Assembly: GCF_003313505.1 (NCBI RefSeq)
Contig: NZ_QMHO01000003.1
Location: 1-64,000, forward strand
Source: Pedobacter nanyangensis
GTDB lineage: Bacteria; Bacteroidota; Bacteroidia; Sphingobacteriales; Sphingobacteriaceae
DNA length: 64,000 nt
Direction: 5' to 3'
Shown: positions 8,789-17,307 of the stretch, in pieces
Position numbering within the stretch: the first letter of the stretch is position 1
Layout: every line of letters starts with the position of its first letter
Notes under the pieces: generated by a model
The model's database searches: none
What the model saw: the letters and a program-made list of their open reading frames with translations, nothing else
What the model was told of the DNA's origin: nothing
Position numbers and translations under genes: made by a program

Positions 8789-9868
8789 ATGAGTTTAAAA
8801 GGCTACAAAGGCGTAATTCACGGAGCTGCTGTACAGGAACTGTTTGAGCAGGCCAAAAAACATCAATTTGCACTTCCAGCAGTAAACGTAACAGGAACCA
8901 ATACGATTAATGCGGTAATGGAAACAGCAAAGGCGGTAAATTCGCCGGTAATCATCCAATTGTCTAACGGCGGCGCACAATTTTATGCAGGTAAAACCTT
9001 AAACAATGATAACCTACAGGCTTGTGTTTTAGGCGCTGTTTCTGCGGCCAAGCACGTACATTTATTGGCTGAGCATTATGGTGTTGCCGTGATTTTGCAC
9101 ACTGACCATGCCGCTAAAAAATTGTTGCCCTGGATTGACGGCTTGTTGGACCACGGCGAGAAATTCTTCGCTGAAACCGGCAAACCTTTGTTCTCATCGC
9201 ACATGTTGGACCTTTCTGAAGAGCCAATTGAGGAGAACCTTGAAATTTCTGCAAAATACCTAGAGCGCATGAAGAAATTGGGAATGACCATTGAAATTGA
9301 GCTGGGGGTTACCGGTGGCGAGGAAGATGGCGTTGACAATAGCGATGTAGATAGCGCTAAATTATATACCCAGCCTAGTGAAGTGGCTTATGCCTACGAA
9401 GAATTGAGCAAAGTGAGCGACCAGTTTACCGTTGCTGCGGCCTTTGGTAACGTACATGGGGTTTACAAACCAGGTAACGTGAAATTGCAGCCAATTATCT
9501 TGAAAAATTCGCAGGATTTTATCAAAGAGAAATACGGTTTAACTGCCGAAAAGCCTATCAATTTTGTATTCCACGGTGGTTCAGGTTCTTCGCAGGAAGA
9601 AATTAGGGAAGCTATTTCTTACGGAGCGATTAAAATGAACATCGATACTGACTTGCAGTGGGCATTTTGGGATGGTGTTTTAGGTTTCTACCAAAAGAAC
9701 GAGGCTTATTTGCAAGGCCAAATTGGTAACCCTGATGGCGAAGATAAACCTAACAAGAAATTTTACGACCCACGTGTATGGTTGCGCAAAGCGGAAGAAA
9801 CTTTTGTTGCTCGTTTAAAAGTGGCTTTCGAAGATTTGAACTGCGTGAATGTAAACGATAAATTGTAA
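8789..9868 (+). CDS. fbaA: class II fructose-bisphosphate aldolase
   Basis: Zinc-dependent aldolase of glycolysis and gluconeogenesis, interconverting fructose 1,6-bisphosphate with glyceraldehyde 3-phosphate and dihydroxyacetone phosphate. The 359-residue size is that of the E. coli FbaA type. HTDHAAKK carries the catalytic Asp and a zinc His, EIELGVTGGEEDGVDN the zinc Glu, AAAFGNVHGVY and FHGGSGSS the other zinc His residues and the phosphate site, and INMDTDLQ-like MNIDTDLQWAF the end of the barrel. It is a single-gene unit with its own promoter and terminator. Confidence 0.97.
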   Translation: MSLKGYKGVIHGAAVQELFEQAKKHQFALPAVNVTGTNTINAVMETAKAVNSPVIIQLSNGGAQFYAGKTLNNDNLQACVLGAVSAAKHVHLLAEHYGVAVILHTDHAAKKLLPWIDGLLDHGEKFFAETGKPLFSSHMLDLSEEPIEENLEISAKYLERMKKLGMTIEIELGVTGGEEDGVDNSDVDSAKLYTQPSEVAYAYEELSKVSDQFTVAAAFGNVHGVYKPGNVKLQPIILKNSQDFIKEKYGLTAEKPINFVFHGGSGSSQEEIREAISYGAIKMNIDTDLQWAFWDGVLGFYQKNEAYLQGQIGNPDGEDKPNKKFYDPRVWLRKAEETFVARLKVAFEDLNCVNVNDKL

Positions 9869-9889
9869 TTCATTTAAAAGATAAGAGAG

Positions 9890-9917
9890 CGCCGCACCAA
9901 AAATGCGGCGTTTTTTT
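9890..9917 (+). terminator. fbaA intrinsic terminator
   Basis: CGCCGCA (9890-9896) and TGCGGCG (9904-9910) form a 7-bp GC-rich stem with a 7-base loop, followed by seven T. It lies 22 bases after the fbaA stop. Confidence 0.9.
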
Positions 9918-10024
9918 GTGGGATGAAACTTTTATTTGAAATGCTATGTTTCTAACATACAGTTGCTTTATTGAAATTAAGTTTGACTAAAAAAAGCTTA
10001 ATTTACGACATCAATTTTTATAGC

Positions 10025-10516
10025 ATGAGCAAAGAAAATAAAATTGGATTGTTTGAAAGTTTTTCAAACGCCGCTACCAGATTTACAGGAAGTTCGCCCG
10101 CATTTATTTTGGCCGCGGCAATTGTAGTGGCTTGGGCAGTTTCGGGCCCTATTTTTAACTACTCTGAAACCTGGCAATTGGTGATCAATACCGGAACAAC
10201 TATTATTACCTTTTTAATGGTTTTTTTGATCCAAAAAGCACAGAACAAAGATAGTAAGGCCATACAGCTCAAACTAAACGAGTTGATTGCAGCGCACGAG
10301 AAGGCCAGTAACCGCATGGTTGATATCGAAGATTTGACCGAAGAGGAGTTAGACCAATTTCACCAGTTTTATGTAGCCTTAGCCCAATTGGCTAAAAATG
10401 AATCGGATATTCATCAATCCCATTCTATAGACGTTGCCAAGAAGCTACATCGTAGAAAGGTGATGAAAATAGCTCAAGCATTATCCGATGAAATGAAATC
10501 TTCGAAAGATTGTTAA
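10025..10516 (+). CDS. low-affinity iron permease-like membrane protein
   Basis: A membrane protein of 163 residues from the ATG at 10025 (MSKENKIG). The frame is open from 9971, but the extra 18 residues look non-coding. Two hydrophobic helices (about 28-45 and 55-75) are followed by QKAQNKDSKAIQLKLNEL, the motif typical of the low-affinity iron permease family (COG5478-like). The charged C-terminal half looks cytosolic. The transport role is inferred from the family and not well proven for bacterial members. Confidence 0.75.
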   Translation: MSKENKIGLFESFSNAATRFTGSSPAFILAAAIVVAWAVSGPIFNYSETWQLVINTGTTIITFLMVFLIQKAQNKDSKAIQLKLNELIAAHEKASNRMVDIEDLTEEELDQFHQFYVALAQLAKNESDIHQSHSIDVAKKLHRRKVMKIAQALSDEMKSSKDC

Positions 10517-10533
10517 TGAAATATCCTTATGAA

Positions 10534-10574
10534 AAAATTTTCCTGATAAATTGAATGGTTATGAGGAAAATTTT
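10534..10574. terminator. bidirectional terminator-like hairpin
   Basis: AAAATTTTCCT (10534-10544) and AGGAAAATTTT (10564-10574) are exact complements around a 19-base loop. The hairpin lies between two convergent genes. Confidence 0.55.
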
Positions 10575-10582
10575 GACAAAGG

Positions 10583-11497
10583 TTAGTTGTTGAACGCTTC
10601 TGCAATTAATTCTTTACTGGCAATAGCTCCCGCCATGTTACCACTGTAAACGGCATTGGCCACCGAGCGCATCATGTTGGTATTATCGCCACACGCAAAT
10701 ACACCTTCGACAGTGGTTTTTTGTATCATATCTACATTAATGTAACCACTTTCGGATAATTCGCAACCTAAGAGAGTTGGGAGGTGTGTACTTTGTTTAA
10801 AACCCAATTTGGCATATAAGGCATTTAAACGTTGGGTGGTACCATCGGTAAACACCAAATATTCGAGCTGCCCATTTTGATGAGAAACCTTAATGATTTC
10901 TTTTTCGACAACGTTAATTTGCCTTGATTGAAGCATGTTGGTTTGCTCCAGACTTAAGGTAGATTTTCCATTGGTAAATAGTGTTAAATCCTTGCTCCAG
11001 TTCCAAATCAATTTGGCAAATTCATAGGCCATGTCGCCGTTACCGAAAATTCCGGTGGTTTGGTTACGCACTTCGTAGCCGTGGCAATAAGGACAGTGGA
11101 TAACCGAAATACCCCAGCACTCGGCAAAGCCTTCAATATTTGGAAGCTCGTCTTTAATGCCGCTGGCGAAGATGATTTTTTTGGTTTCAAAAATATTTCC
11201 CTTGGCAGTGCTGATCTGAAAACCACTGCTTGTTTTGGTGGCATCTATCGCCTTATCATCAACAAAAGTGACGGTTTCGTATTTAGCAACCTGTTGCTTA
11301 GCAAGATCTGCAATTTCCTTTGGCGTTTTTCCATCTTGGGTAAGGAAGTTATGTGAATGGGGCGTTTGCGCATTGCAGGGCTTTCCATTGTCCAATACCA
11401 ATACGGTTCTGATGGCCCGGCCCAAAGCCATTGCAGCTGATAAACCTGCGTAGCTGCCCCCAATGATGATAACATCGTATGTTGGTGAAATTTCCAT
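10583..11497 (-). CDS. thioredoxin-reductase-like flavoprotein
   Basis: A 304-residue FAD/NAD(P) oxidoreductase. GGSYAG at 13-18 is the FAD Rossmann motif, CPYCHGYE with Cys135 and Cys138 is a redox-active CxxC in the NADPH domain as in thioredoxin reductases, and VFACGDNTN near the C-terminus is the second FAD motif. The CPYCHGYE form, in place of the CATCDG of true TrxB, is typical of bacterial thioredoxin-reductase-like proteins related to fungal gliotoxin-type disulfide oxidases. Its substrate is unknown. A palindromic operator-like site lies just upstream. Confidence 0.88.
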   Translation of the reverse strand: MEISPTYDVIIIGGSYAGLSAAMALGRAIRTVLVLDNGKPCNAQTPHSHNFLTQDGKTPKEIADLAKQQVAKYETVTFVDDKAIDATKTSSGFQISTAKGNIFETKKIIFASGIKDELPNIEGFAECWGISVIHCPYCHGYEVRNQTTGIFGNGDMAYEFAKLIWNWSKDLTLFTNGKSTLSLEQTNMLQSRQINVVEKEIIKVSHQNGQLEYLVFTDGTTQRLNALYAKLGFKQSTHLPTLLGCELSESGYINVDMIQKTTVEGVFACGDNTNMMRSVANAVYSGNMAGAIASKELIAEAFNN

Positions 11498-11516
11498 GTT
11501 CGTTTAATTGTGTAAA

Positions 11517-11556
11517 CGAAAGTACGGATTAAATTTATAATGCAATATTGTTGCAT
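11517..11556 (-). promoter_or_regulatory. promoter with palindromic operator-like site
   Basis: On the minus strand TTG (11545-11543) is spaced 18 bases from TACTTTCG (11524-11517), a fair promoter match. A 17-base interrupted palindrome ATGCAA-TATTG-TTGCAT (11540-11556) overlaps the upstream element, where a repressor or redox regulator could bind. Confidence 0.4.
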
Positions 11557-11581
11557 TTAATATTTCAAAACAATGACAAGG

Positions 11582-12205
11582 CTAGGCTTCGTTCATCAAG
11601 GCTTGGAATTTCTCTGCAAAAAGTCCTACATGATAACCATCGCCTAGTCCGTGATGTAGGTGAATGGATACGGGCATGGTTTTGATTCCATTTTGTTCGG
11701 TAACTTTTCCAAAAGAGATTTTTGGAGCGCTATCTGGAAAGCTAAAACTGCGGGCATGCGATAATGAAGTAAAATCTACCCATGGGATGGCCGAAAAATG
11801 GATCTCGCTGGCACCTGCTTGCGACGGAATTAACCCTTCAGCATTTTGCACTTCTTGTATGGCTTTTTGAGCATCGGCAATAAAAATACGCTCATCGTTG
11901 TTATAGTCGAAGTAACCAAAGCCGAAAGTGCCATTTGGTCTGTTAATGGTGGTGGAAACACTGATTTGTTCATGAAGGATGACCTCGTTATTTAAAATGC
12001 GGTAACGAAATTCTTCAATTGAATTTGCCGCTTTTAGTGCTCTGTACAGGTAGTGCAAAAAGAACGATTTTTTCTCAGCTTTTGCATTTGCGTAGGCATT
12101 AGTACAGTCGATACTCACGACTACCCCAAAGAACGGCTCTTCAAACTGACTGAAGAGTTTAAAATGGTCCCGTCTTTTCCAGGTTTCTATGTTGATTGTT
12201 TTCAT
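11582..12205 (-). CDS. chloramphenicol acetyltransferase-family protein
   Basis: A 207-residue member of the CAT fold; such enzymes act as trimers and transfer acetyl from acetyl-CoA to a hydroxyl group. The active-site block HHGLGDGYH is intact, with catalytic His185 and structural Asp189. NGTFGFGYF and SAIPWVDFTSLSHA match conserved CAT positions. Several Bacteroidota carry chromosomal CAT-like proteins without proven resistance roles, so the acceptor substrate is open. It stands alone on the minus strand. Confidence 0.85.
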   Translation of the reverse strand: MKTINIETWKRRDHFKLFSQFEEPFFGVVVSIDCTNAYANAKAEKKSFFLHYLYRALKAANSIEEFRYRILNNEVILHEQISVSTTINRPNGTFGFGYFDYNNDERIFIADAQKAIQEVQNAEGLIPSQAGASEIHFSAIPWVDFTSLSHARSFSFPDSAPKISFGKVTEQNGIKTMPVSIHLHHGLGDGYHVGLFAEKFQALMNEA

Positions 12206-12245
12206 ATCTTTTTTGTTTAGCCACAGTTGGCAAGCATTTATTCAT

Positions 12246-12317
12246 GAGATTGCTTCGCAAAGCTCGCAATGACGGATGTGTAATCGTCTTTGCGAGGAAG
12301 AATGACGAAGCAATCTA
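12246..12317. repeat. GATTGCTTC...GCAATGAC dispersed palindromic element, variant copy
   Basis: It contains GAGATTGCTTCGCAAAG and, after the centre, ATGACGAAGCAATCT. It is a rearranged version of the palindromes at 20897-20959 and 25477-25544. Confidence 0.7.
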
Positions 12318-12351
12318 CGGGATATCTCTGTGCATCTGCCGCAAATAATTA

Positions 12352-13038
12352 CTACAACAAAGGAATTACCTGATCAATGCTTTCCACGCTGATGAAGTTA
12401 GGGTGTACAATCTCGTCTTCATGTGCTTCGTGTATCCAAGTGGTGTGGTACGTTACCTCCACCGCAAAAGCATTGATGGCCAAAACAGGTAAAATATCCG
12501 ATTTTCGAGAATTGCCCACCATTAAAAAGTTTTCAGGTTTGCAATCCAAATGCTGAATAAGTTTGCGATAATTGGCAGGTTGTTTATCGCTCATGATTTC
12601 AATATGGTGAAAGTATTTTGCCAAGCCAGATTTTTCCAGTTTTCTTTCTTGGTCCAATAAATCGCCTTTGGTAGCCATTACCAATCTGTATTTTCCATGT
12701 AGGTGCTGTAGGGTTTCTTCAATTCCTTCCAGTAGGATAATAGGCTTTTGCAATAACTCATGGCCTATTTCAAATATTTTTGTAATCAAATTTTTGTCGA
12801 TCTGATCCCCACTGAGCTTGGCCAATGTTTCTACCATGCACAACATAAAACCTTTAATGCCGTAGCCATACATTTTCAGGTTTTCCATCTCAATATCAAA
12901 CAATTGTTTAATCACATCATCAGCAGGAAGATGGCTGAACAATACCGAAAATTTTTCTTCTGCCTGTCTGAAATAGGGCTCATTTTCCCAAAGGGTGTCA
13001 TCGGCATCAAACGCAATGGTGGTAATTTGATTCTTCAT
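12352..13038 (-). CDS. HAD-superfamily hydrolase
   Basis: A haloacid-dehalogenase-type phosphatase of 228 residues. Motif I is FDADDTLWE with nucleophile Asp11 and Asp13, motif II lies in VMATKGD, the motif III Lys is probably Lys141 or nearby, and motif IV is seen around VGNSRKSDILPVL, with SD in place of the usual GDxxxD. The substrate cannot be predicted. It is divergent from the Crp-type regulator, with start codons about 110 bases apart. Confidence 0.85.
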   Translation of the reverse strand: MKNQITTIAFDADDTLWENEPYFRQAEEKFSVLFSHLPADDVIKQLFDIEMENLKMYGYGIKGFMLCMVETLAKLSGDQIDKNLITKIFEIGHELLQKPIILLEGIEETLQHLHGKYRLVMATKGDLLDQERKLEKSGLAKYFHHIEIMSDKQPANYRKLIQHLDCKPENFLMVGNSRKSDILPVLAINAFAVEVTYHTTWIHEAHEDEIVHPNFISVESIDQVIPLL

Positions 13039-13054
13039 TTGGTTTAATTATTTA

Positions 13055-13085
13055 TTTGCGATGCTTTGCTATCGCATTATCTTTG
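13055..13085 (+). promoter_or_regulatory. promoter of the Crp-type regulator
   Basis: TTTG at 13055-13058, 19 bases, then TATCTTTG at 13078-13085: a perfect Bacteroidota consensus promoter. It lies inside the longest open frame of the regulator gene, which shows that the first ATG (13061) is not the real start. Confidence 0.7.
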
Positions 13086-13147
13086 TAAATGTTGCAAAGG
13101 TGAAGGAAATACCTGAAGCAAAAAAGGACAAATGTCCCAACCTTGTT

Positions 13148-13714
13148 ATGCTGAGAACAAACACCGAATTTTTATCCTACATGGATGCGCTTTACCAAAG
13201 TCAGCGTTATCCATCTATTGCTTTACAGCATTTTAAAAAGGGGGATTTGTTGCTTACACAAGGCGAAGCCTGTGTTAAAGTGCTGGTGGTTAAAGAGGGG
13301 ATTGCAAAGTGTTATTTTTTGGAAGAGAATGGTAAGGACTATATCCTGGAATTTTTGGGCGATGGGGAGATTTTAGGTGAGATAGAAACGTTGAGGAATA
13401 CCCATTGTCTTTGTAATGTATCGGCATTAACCCCCTTAGAAGCTTATGCCATCCCAGTAGCTGTTTTTAGAGAGTTGTTGACTAAAGATCTGACACTAAA
13501 CAAATTGCTGCTGCATGAATTGGCGGAACGTATCGTGAACACAAGCAGTAGGGCATCTTTTCAACAATTGTATACGGTTGACCACGGCCTGGGCAAACTT
13601 TTAGAGCTGCAGCAGAAACTAGATATACAGATCAGTAAGGATGATATGGCTGCTTATTTAGGGATTACCTTGCGCAGTTTGAACAGGGCTTTGAAGCTGG
13701 TTGGTACTAAATGA
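13148..13714 (+). CDS. Crp/Fnr-family transcriptional regulator
   Basis: A 188-residue regulator counted from the ATG at 13148 (MLRTNTEF). The frame is open from 13061, but a consensus promoter covers that part. The cyclic-nucleotide-binding-like beta roll spans about 25-120 (KKGDLLLTQGE, EFLGDGEILGEIETL). The C-terminal winged helix includes DDMAAYLGITLRSLNRAL. The Arg of the cAMP phosphate cassette is not present in the GEIETL region, so it probably senses something else. The target genes are unknown; the divergent HAD gene is one candidate. Confidence 0.88.
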   Translation: MLRTNTEFLSYMDALYQSQRYPSIALQHFKKGDLLLTQGEACVKVLVVKEGIAKCYFLEENGKDYILEFLGDGEILGEIETLRNTHCLCNVSALTPLEAYAIPVAVFRELLTKDLTLNKLLLHELAERIVNTSSRASFQQLYTVDHGLGKLLELQQKLDIQISKDDMAAYLGITLRSLNRALKLVGTK

Positions 13715-13724
13715 GGCTTTATTT

Positions 13725-13931
13725 TTAAGGTTTTGGCTTAGGGGGAGGCAATTGACCATTTTCTCCACCGGTACCATCTTCAATTTCTGTAGAGGTGCTA
13801 TCTGTATCAAAGGTTGAGTATTTAGGGGGCTCGTTAGTATTGATGTAAATAGATCCTTTTTTGTTGGCAGATGTATTGTTGCTTGGTGATAATAATCCTA
13901 AAAGGATAGCGATAAAAATTGGGATGTACAT
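13725..13931 (-). CDS. small hypothetical exported or anchored protein
   Basis: A 68-residue frame with an N-terminal hydrophobic segment (about 1-16), a polar Ser/Thr/Asp-rich middle and a Pro/Lys-rich end (PPPKPKP). No family is recognised. It converges with the Crp-type regulator, only 10 bases between stops. The composition suits a small periplasmic or anchored protein, but a chance frame cannot be excluded. Confidence 0.5.
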   Translation of the reverse strand: MYIPIFIAILLGLLSPSNNTSANKKGSIYINTNEPPKYSTFDTDSTSTEIEDGTGGENGQLPPPKPKP

Positions 13932-13990
13932 TTGTTTAAAGATTAAATATTTGAATAATTGAAGTTTTGAGCTAAATGTTTTAATGTGAG

Positions 13991-14872
13991 TTATACATGG
14001 AAAATATGGCTAGAAAACAGCACCGCTTCCCGCCATTTTTCCATATCTAAATTTAGTTTTTTGTTTTGTTTATTCAGGTAGTAAATTACCTCTTCGGTAG
14101 CAATATTACCTGTAAGGTCATCAGCGGCCATTGGACAACCACCAAAACCTTTTAGGGCACTATCCATACGGGTACAGCCAGCGCTAAAGGCAGCTTCAAT
14201 TTTCTCTAAACGTTGCTGTGGCGTACTGTGCAAGTGCAAACCAAACTCAATAGTAGGAAATTGTTGCACCAAAGGAGGGAGGATGGCCGTTATTTTTTCG
14301 GGTGTTGAAACGCCAACGGTATCGGCCACTGAAATAATTTTCACGCCTTTTTCTACCAGTTGGTTGGCCCAATGGGTTACAATATCGGTATTCCATTCAT
14401 CGCCATAAGGATTGCCAAAGCCCATAGAAAGATACACTACCGCCTCTTTGTTGTGCTTGTTGCACAGTTCAAGCATTTCCTGTACCGTGTTTAACGATTG
14501 TGCAATGCTCGAATTGGTATTGCGTTGTTGGAACGTTTCTGAAATAGAAAAGGGAAAGCCCAAATAGCTAATTTCAGGATGCTTAACCGCGTTTTCTACG
14601 CCTTTTAAATTAGCCACAATGGCCAGTAATTTGGTTTTGCTAGGTAAATCTAATTGCGCAAGCACCTCTTCGGTATCCCGCATTTGCGGAATGGCCTTAG
14701 GCGAAACAAAACTGCCAAAATCAAGGGTGTCAAATCCCACTTGAAGCAGAAGGTTTAAATATTTTACTTTGGTTTCGGTAGGTATAAAATCGTGTAGGCC
14801 CTGCATGGCGTCACGCGGGCATTCGACCAGTTTAATGGCTTGTTTAGAGTTTTCGGTTTTTATATTCGTCAT
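13991..14872 (-). CDS. mvaB: hydroxymethylglutaryl-CoA lyase
   Basis: A 293-residue TIM-barrel lyase that splits HMG-CoA to acetyl-CoA and acetoacetate, used in leucine breakdown. ECPRDAMQGL at 18-27 is the catalytic metal-site motif (family form RDGLQ), SFVSPKAIPQM matches the second conserved block, HLHSTPQQ carries metal His residues, and GGCPMAADDLTGNIATEEV contains the conserved catalytic Cys loop. Its start overlaps mgsA by 29 bases, and mgsA overlaps ndh by 20, so the three are tightly coupled. Confidence 0.88.
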   Translation of the reverse strand: MTNIKTENSKQAIKLVECPRDAMQGLHDFIPTETKVKYLNLLLQVGFDTLDFGSFVSPKAIPQMRDTEEVLAQLDLPSKTKLLAIVANLKGVENAVKHPEISYLGFPFSISETFQQRNTNSSIAQSLNTVQEMLELCNKHNKEAVVYLSMGFGNPYGDEWNTDIVTHWANQLVEKGVKIISVADTVGVSTPEKITAILPPLVQQFPTIEFGLHLHSTPQQRLEKIEAAFSAGCTRMDSALKGFGGCPMAADDLTGNIATEEVIYYLNKQNKKLNLDMEKWREAVLFSSHIFHV

Positions 14873-15293
14873 AGTCGGTAAGTGCAGCGGTATAGGTGCC
14901 GTTCATGTACGGCGAGGAGATGAGAAAGTCGGCCGTAGCTACATCACAGGCCATTGGGATGTTCCAAACAATGCCCACACGCAGTAAAGCTTTCACATCA
15001 GGATCATGAGGTTGTGCCTCCATAGGGTCCCAAAAAAAGATGAGGACGTCAATTTCACCTTGCGCAATCAAAGCCCCAATTTGTTGGTCGCCACCTAGCG
15101 GGCCACTCAATAGTTTTTGTACAGGTAATTGGAGTTGTTCCTCTATTAATCTGCCAGTGGTTCCAGTAGCCATTAAATGATGTTGGGCAAGAGCCGCTTT
15201 ATTGGCTGCGGCCCATTTAATCAAATCATCCTTACGGTGGTCGTGCGCCACAAGGGCAATGGTTTTATTGGCTTCAAGTTTTTTCTGGGTCAT
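14844..15293 (-). CDS. mgsA: methylglyoxal synthase
   Basis: A 149-residue enzyme that converts dihydroxyacetone phosphate to methylglyoxal and phosphate, a bypass of lower glycolysis used when sugar phosphates build up. ALVAHDHRKDDLIKW at the start, ATGTTGRLI, SGPLGGDQQIGA, FFWDPMEAQPHDPDV and NIPMACDVATADFL are all conserved family blocks; Asp of GGDQQ and the neighbouring residues form the phosphate and catalytic site. It overlaps ndh and mvaB on both sides, an operon that links carbon overflow and NADH oxidation. Confidence 0.96.
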   Translation of the reverse strand: MTQKKLEANKTIALVAHDHRKDDLIKWAAANKAALAQHHLMATGTTGRLIEEQLQLPVQKLLSGPLGGDQQIGALIAQGEIDVLIFFWDPMEAQPHDPDVKALLRVGIVWNIPMACDVATADFLISSPYMNGTYTAALTDYDEYKNRKL

Positions 15294-16569
15294 GTGCTTT
15301 TTTGTACTCTTTATAAGGTTTAAATGGTCTAATGATTAGTCGGGTACCCCTGTCGTAGCTAAAGTAACTCCATACCCAATTCACAAACACCACTAATTTG
15401 TTCCTAAATCCTACTAAGGTCATTAAATGTACGAACATCCAAGTAAACCAAGCAAATATTCCTTGAAATCTTATTTTATTGATATCTACTACCGCTCTGT
15501 TTCTGCCCACGGTGGCCATAGCGCCTTTATCAAAGTATTTAAAAGGAACGGTAGGCTTATTCTCGATCATGTTGATAAGGTTCTTAGCCAATTGCTTGCC
15601 TTGTTGTATGGCTGCCGGTGCTACTCCAGGATGCCCATTTGGGGTTTCATCGGTAATCATGGCTGCTACATCGCCTATGGCAAAAATATTTTGATAGCCT
15701 TCTACCAGGTTAATATCGTTTACTTTTAAGCGATTTCCTCGTACCACAATTTCGGTATTTAAGCCATCTAAAACTACACCTTTAACTCCAGCGCTCCAAA
15801 TAACAGTGGCCGAACCGATGTTCCTGCCATCAACTAAGGACAGTGTTTTGCCATCGTAACCTTGTACGCGTGCCTCAGTATACACGGTTACGCCAAGTTC
15901 TTCTAAAAAGGCTTTCGATTTTTGTTGGGCCTGTACCGACATGGCGCCCAATAGTTCTGGAGAACCCTCAATGAGGTAAATGTTTACTTTATTAAGATCT
16001 AGTTCTGGGTAGTCGTTTTTGAGTACGTGCTTTTTGAGCTCGGCAATAGCGCCCGCCGTTTCTACACCTGTTGGTCCACCGCCAACCACCACAAAGTTGA
16101 GCAGCTCGTGTTCTCTTTCAGGATCCGTGGCAATAATGGCGGCTTCGAGATTTTGTAAAATCAAACTGCGCAGGTTCAATGCTTCGGGAATAGATTTCAT
16201 GGGCATGGCATTTTGAGCAATCTCTGTTTGCCCAAAGAAATTGCTGGTAGAGCCCGTGGCAATCACCAGGTAATCGTAATGATAATCGCCAATGGTAGTT
16301 TCCAGTTTATTTTCTTCGGGAACTACCTTTTTTACTTCGGTAACACGGAATTTGAGGTTTTTTTGCCCTTTGAAAATTTTTCGGATAGGGAAGGCAATCG
16401 AATCGGCTTCAAGTCCGCCTGTGGCCACTTGATAGAGTAGGGGCTGAAAGGTGTGGTAATTGTGTTTATCTAAAATGACAATGTCTACATTTTGACTTTT
16501 CAGTTTTTTAGCTAACTCAATCCCGCCAAAACCACCGCCAATAATCACGATTTTCTTTTTGTGTTCCAT
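15274..16569 (-). CDS. ndh: type II NADH dehydrogenase
   Basis: A 431-residue single-subunit NADH:quinone oxidoreductase at the inner face of the membrane that does not pump protons. GGGFGGIELAKKL at 11-23 binds FAD, VVVGGGPTGVETAGAI binds NAD(P)H, FAIGDVAAM is the second FAD motif, and VAPAAIQQGK matches the quinone-site region of NDH-2. The C-terminal stretch with FAWFTWMFVHLMTLVGFRN is a membrane-binding amphipathic part. It is the first gene of the ndh-mgsA-mvaB operon. Confidence 0.94.
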   Translation of the reverse strand: MEHKKKIVIIGGGFGGIELAKKLKSQNVDIVILDKHNYHTFQPLLYQVATGGLEADSIAFPIRKIFKGQKNLKFRVTEVKKVVPEENKLETTIGDYHYDYLVIATGSTSNFFGQTEIAQNAMPMKSIPEALNLRSLILQNLEAAIIATDPEREHELLNFVVVGGGPTGVETAGAIAELKKHVLKNDYPELDLNKVNIYLIEGSPELLGAMSVQAQQKSKAFLEELGVTVYTEARVQGYDGKTLSLVDGRNIGSATVIWSAGVKGVVLDGLNTEIVVRGNRLKVNDINLVEGYQNIFAIGDVAAMITDETPNGHPGVAPAAIQQGKQLAKNLINMIENKPTVPFKYFDKGAMATVGRNRAVVDINKIRFQGIFAWFTWMFVHLMTLVGFRNKLVVFVNWVWSYFSYDRGTRLIIRPFKPYKEYKKAHDPEKT

Positions 16570-17245
16570 ATCAAATAAACTAAGTAAACCTCCATTTGGT
16601 TTGCGGTAAATATAGGAATTATATCGTTTTTTGGGTGTTTGGGTGTTTGGTTGTTTGGATTGTGGAATTGCTTTGACAAAGGGTGATTCGGGAAGGAGTT
16701 TTCTTGGTATTTGAGTTTTACCGCAAAGGTTGATGAAGTTTTCGCAAAGTGACGCAAAGGGTGGTTGTGAAACAGTTGGTTTGAGGGTTCGCGTTTTTCG
16801 TGTGACTCTTTTTTTGGCGGTTTATTTTTCTTGGTGTTTGAGTTTTACCGCAAAGGTTGATGAAGTTTTCGCAAAGTGACGCAAAGAAGGGGGTTCGACA
16901 GGCTTTAATAGGAGCGGGTTACTTGCTTTCTAAACCCGACATGAGCGGATACCGGCCTTGTGGCTAAGGCCTTGTGCAGTATGAGCGGTTGGCGGGGCTG
17001 AGCGTTGTTTGGTGCAGTGATTTGCTTTTCTATTAACAATTTTGTTTTATTTAACGATTAAGGAATTACCGAGTTGGTTGTTTGGGAATTGCGTAGCCAA
17101 ATTTGGCTCGTAAACTCACATAGCTCGGTAATGCTTTGCGTTCTTCGCATAACTCTTCATGTTTCTTAGGGGTTTATATTTCTTGGTGTTTGAGTTTTAC
17201 CGCAAAGGTTAATGAAGTTTTCGCAAAGACCGCAAAGCACCAAAA
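16570..17245. repeat. 738-base gap with three copies of the GCAAAGGTTGATGAAG element
   Basis: No gene is seen between ndh and secDF (gap 16570-17307). Copies of the element lie at 16701-16759, 16828-16886 and 17180-17237, each starting TTCTTGGT(A/G)TTTGAG and ending in GCAAAG. Between them 16931-17000 is a divergent CCCGATTG-type element. The open frame at 16545-16757 is made of repeat sequence. Confidence 0.8.
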
Positions 17246-17246
17246 C

Positions 17247-17277
17247 AAAAAAGGATCCCGAAATGCTCGGGACCCTC
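17247..17277 (-). terminator. secDF intrinsic terminator
   Basis: On the minus strand GGGTCCCGAG and TCGGGATCC (one G-T pair) form the stem around CATT, followed by a run of six T. It lies about 30 bases after the secDF stop. Confidence 0.85.
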
Positions 17278-17307
17278 TTGATTTATAATTTGGTTTAGTT
17301 ATGCTGT

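Noticed and set aside
11582..12205. CAT-like gene considered as acquired antibiotic resistance
   Set aside because: No mobile context and host-like composition; chromosomal CAT-like enzymes are common and need not confer resistance.
16545..16757. 70-codon frame upstream of ndh
   Set aside because: It overlaps the ndh start and is built from the spacer repeats of this gap.
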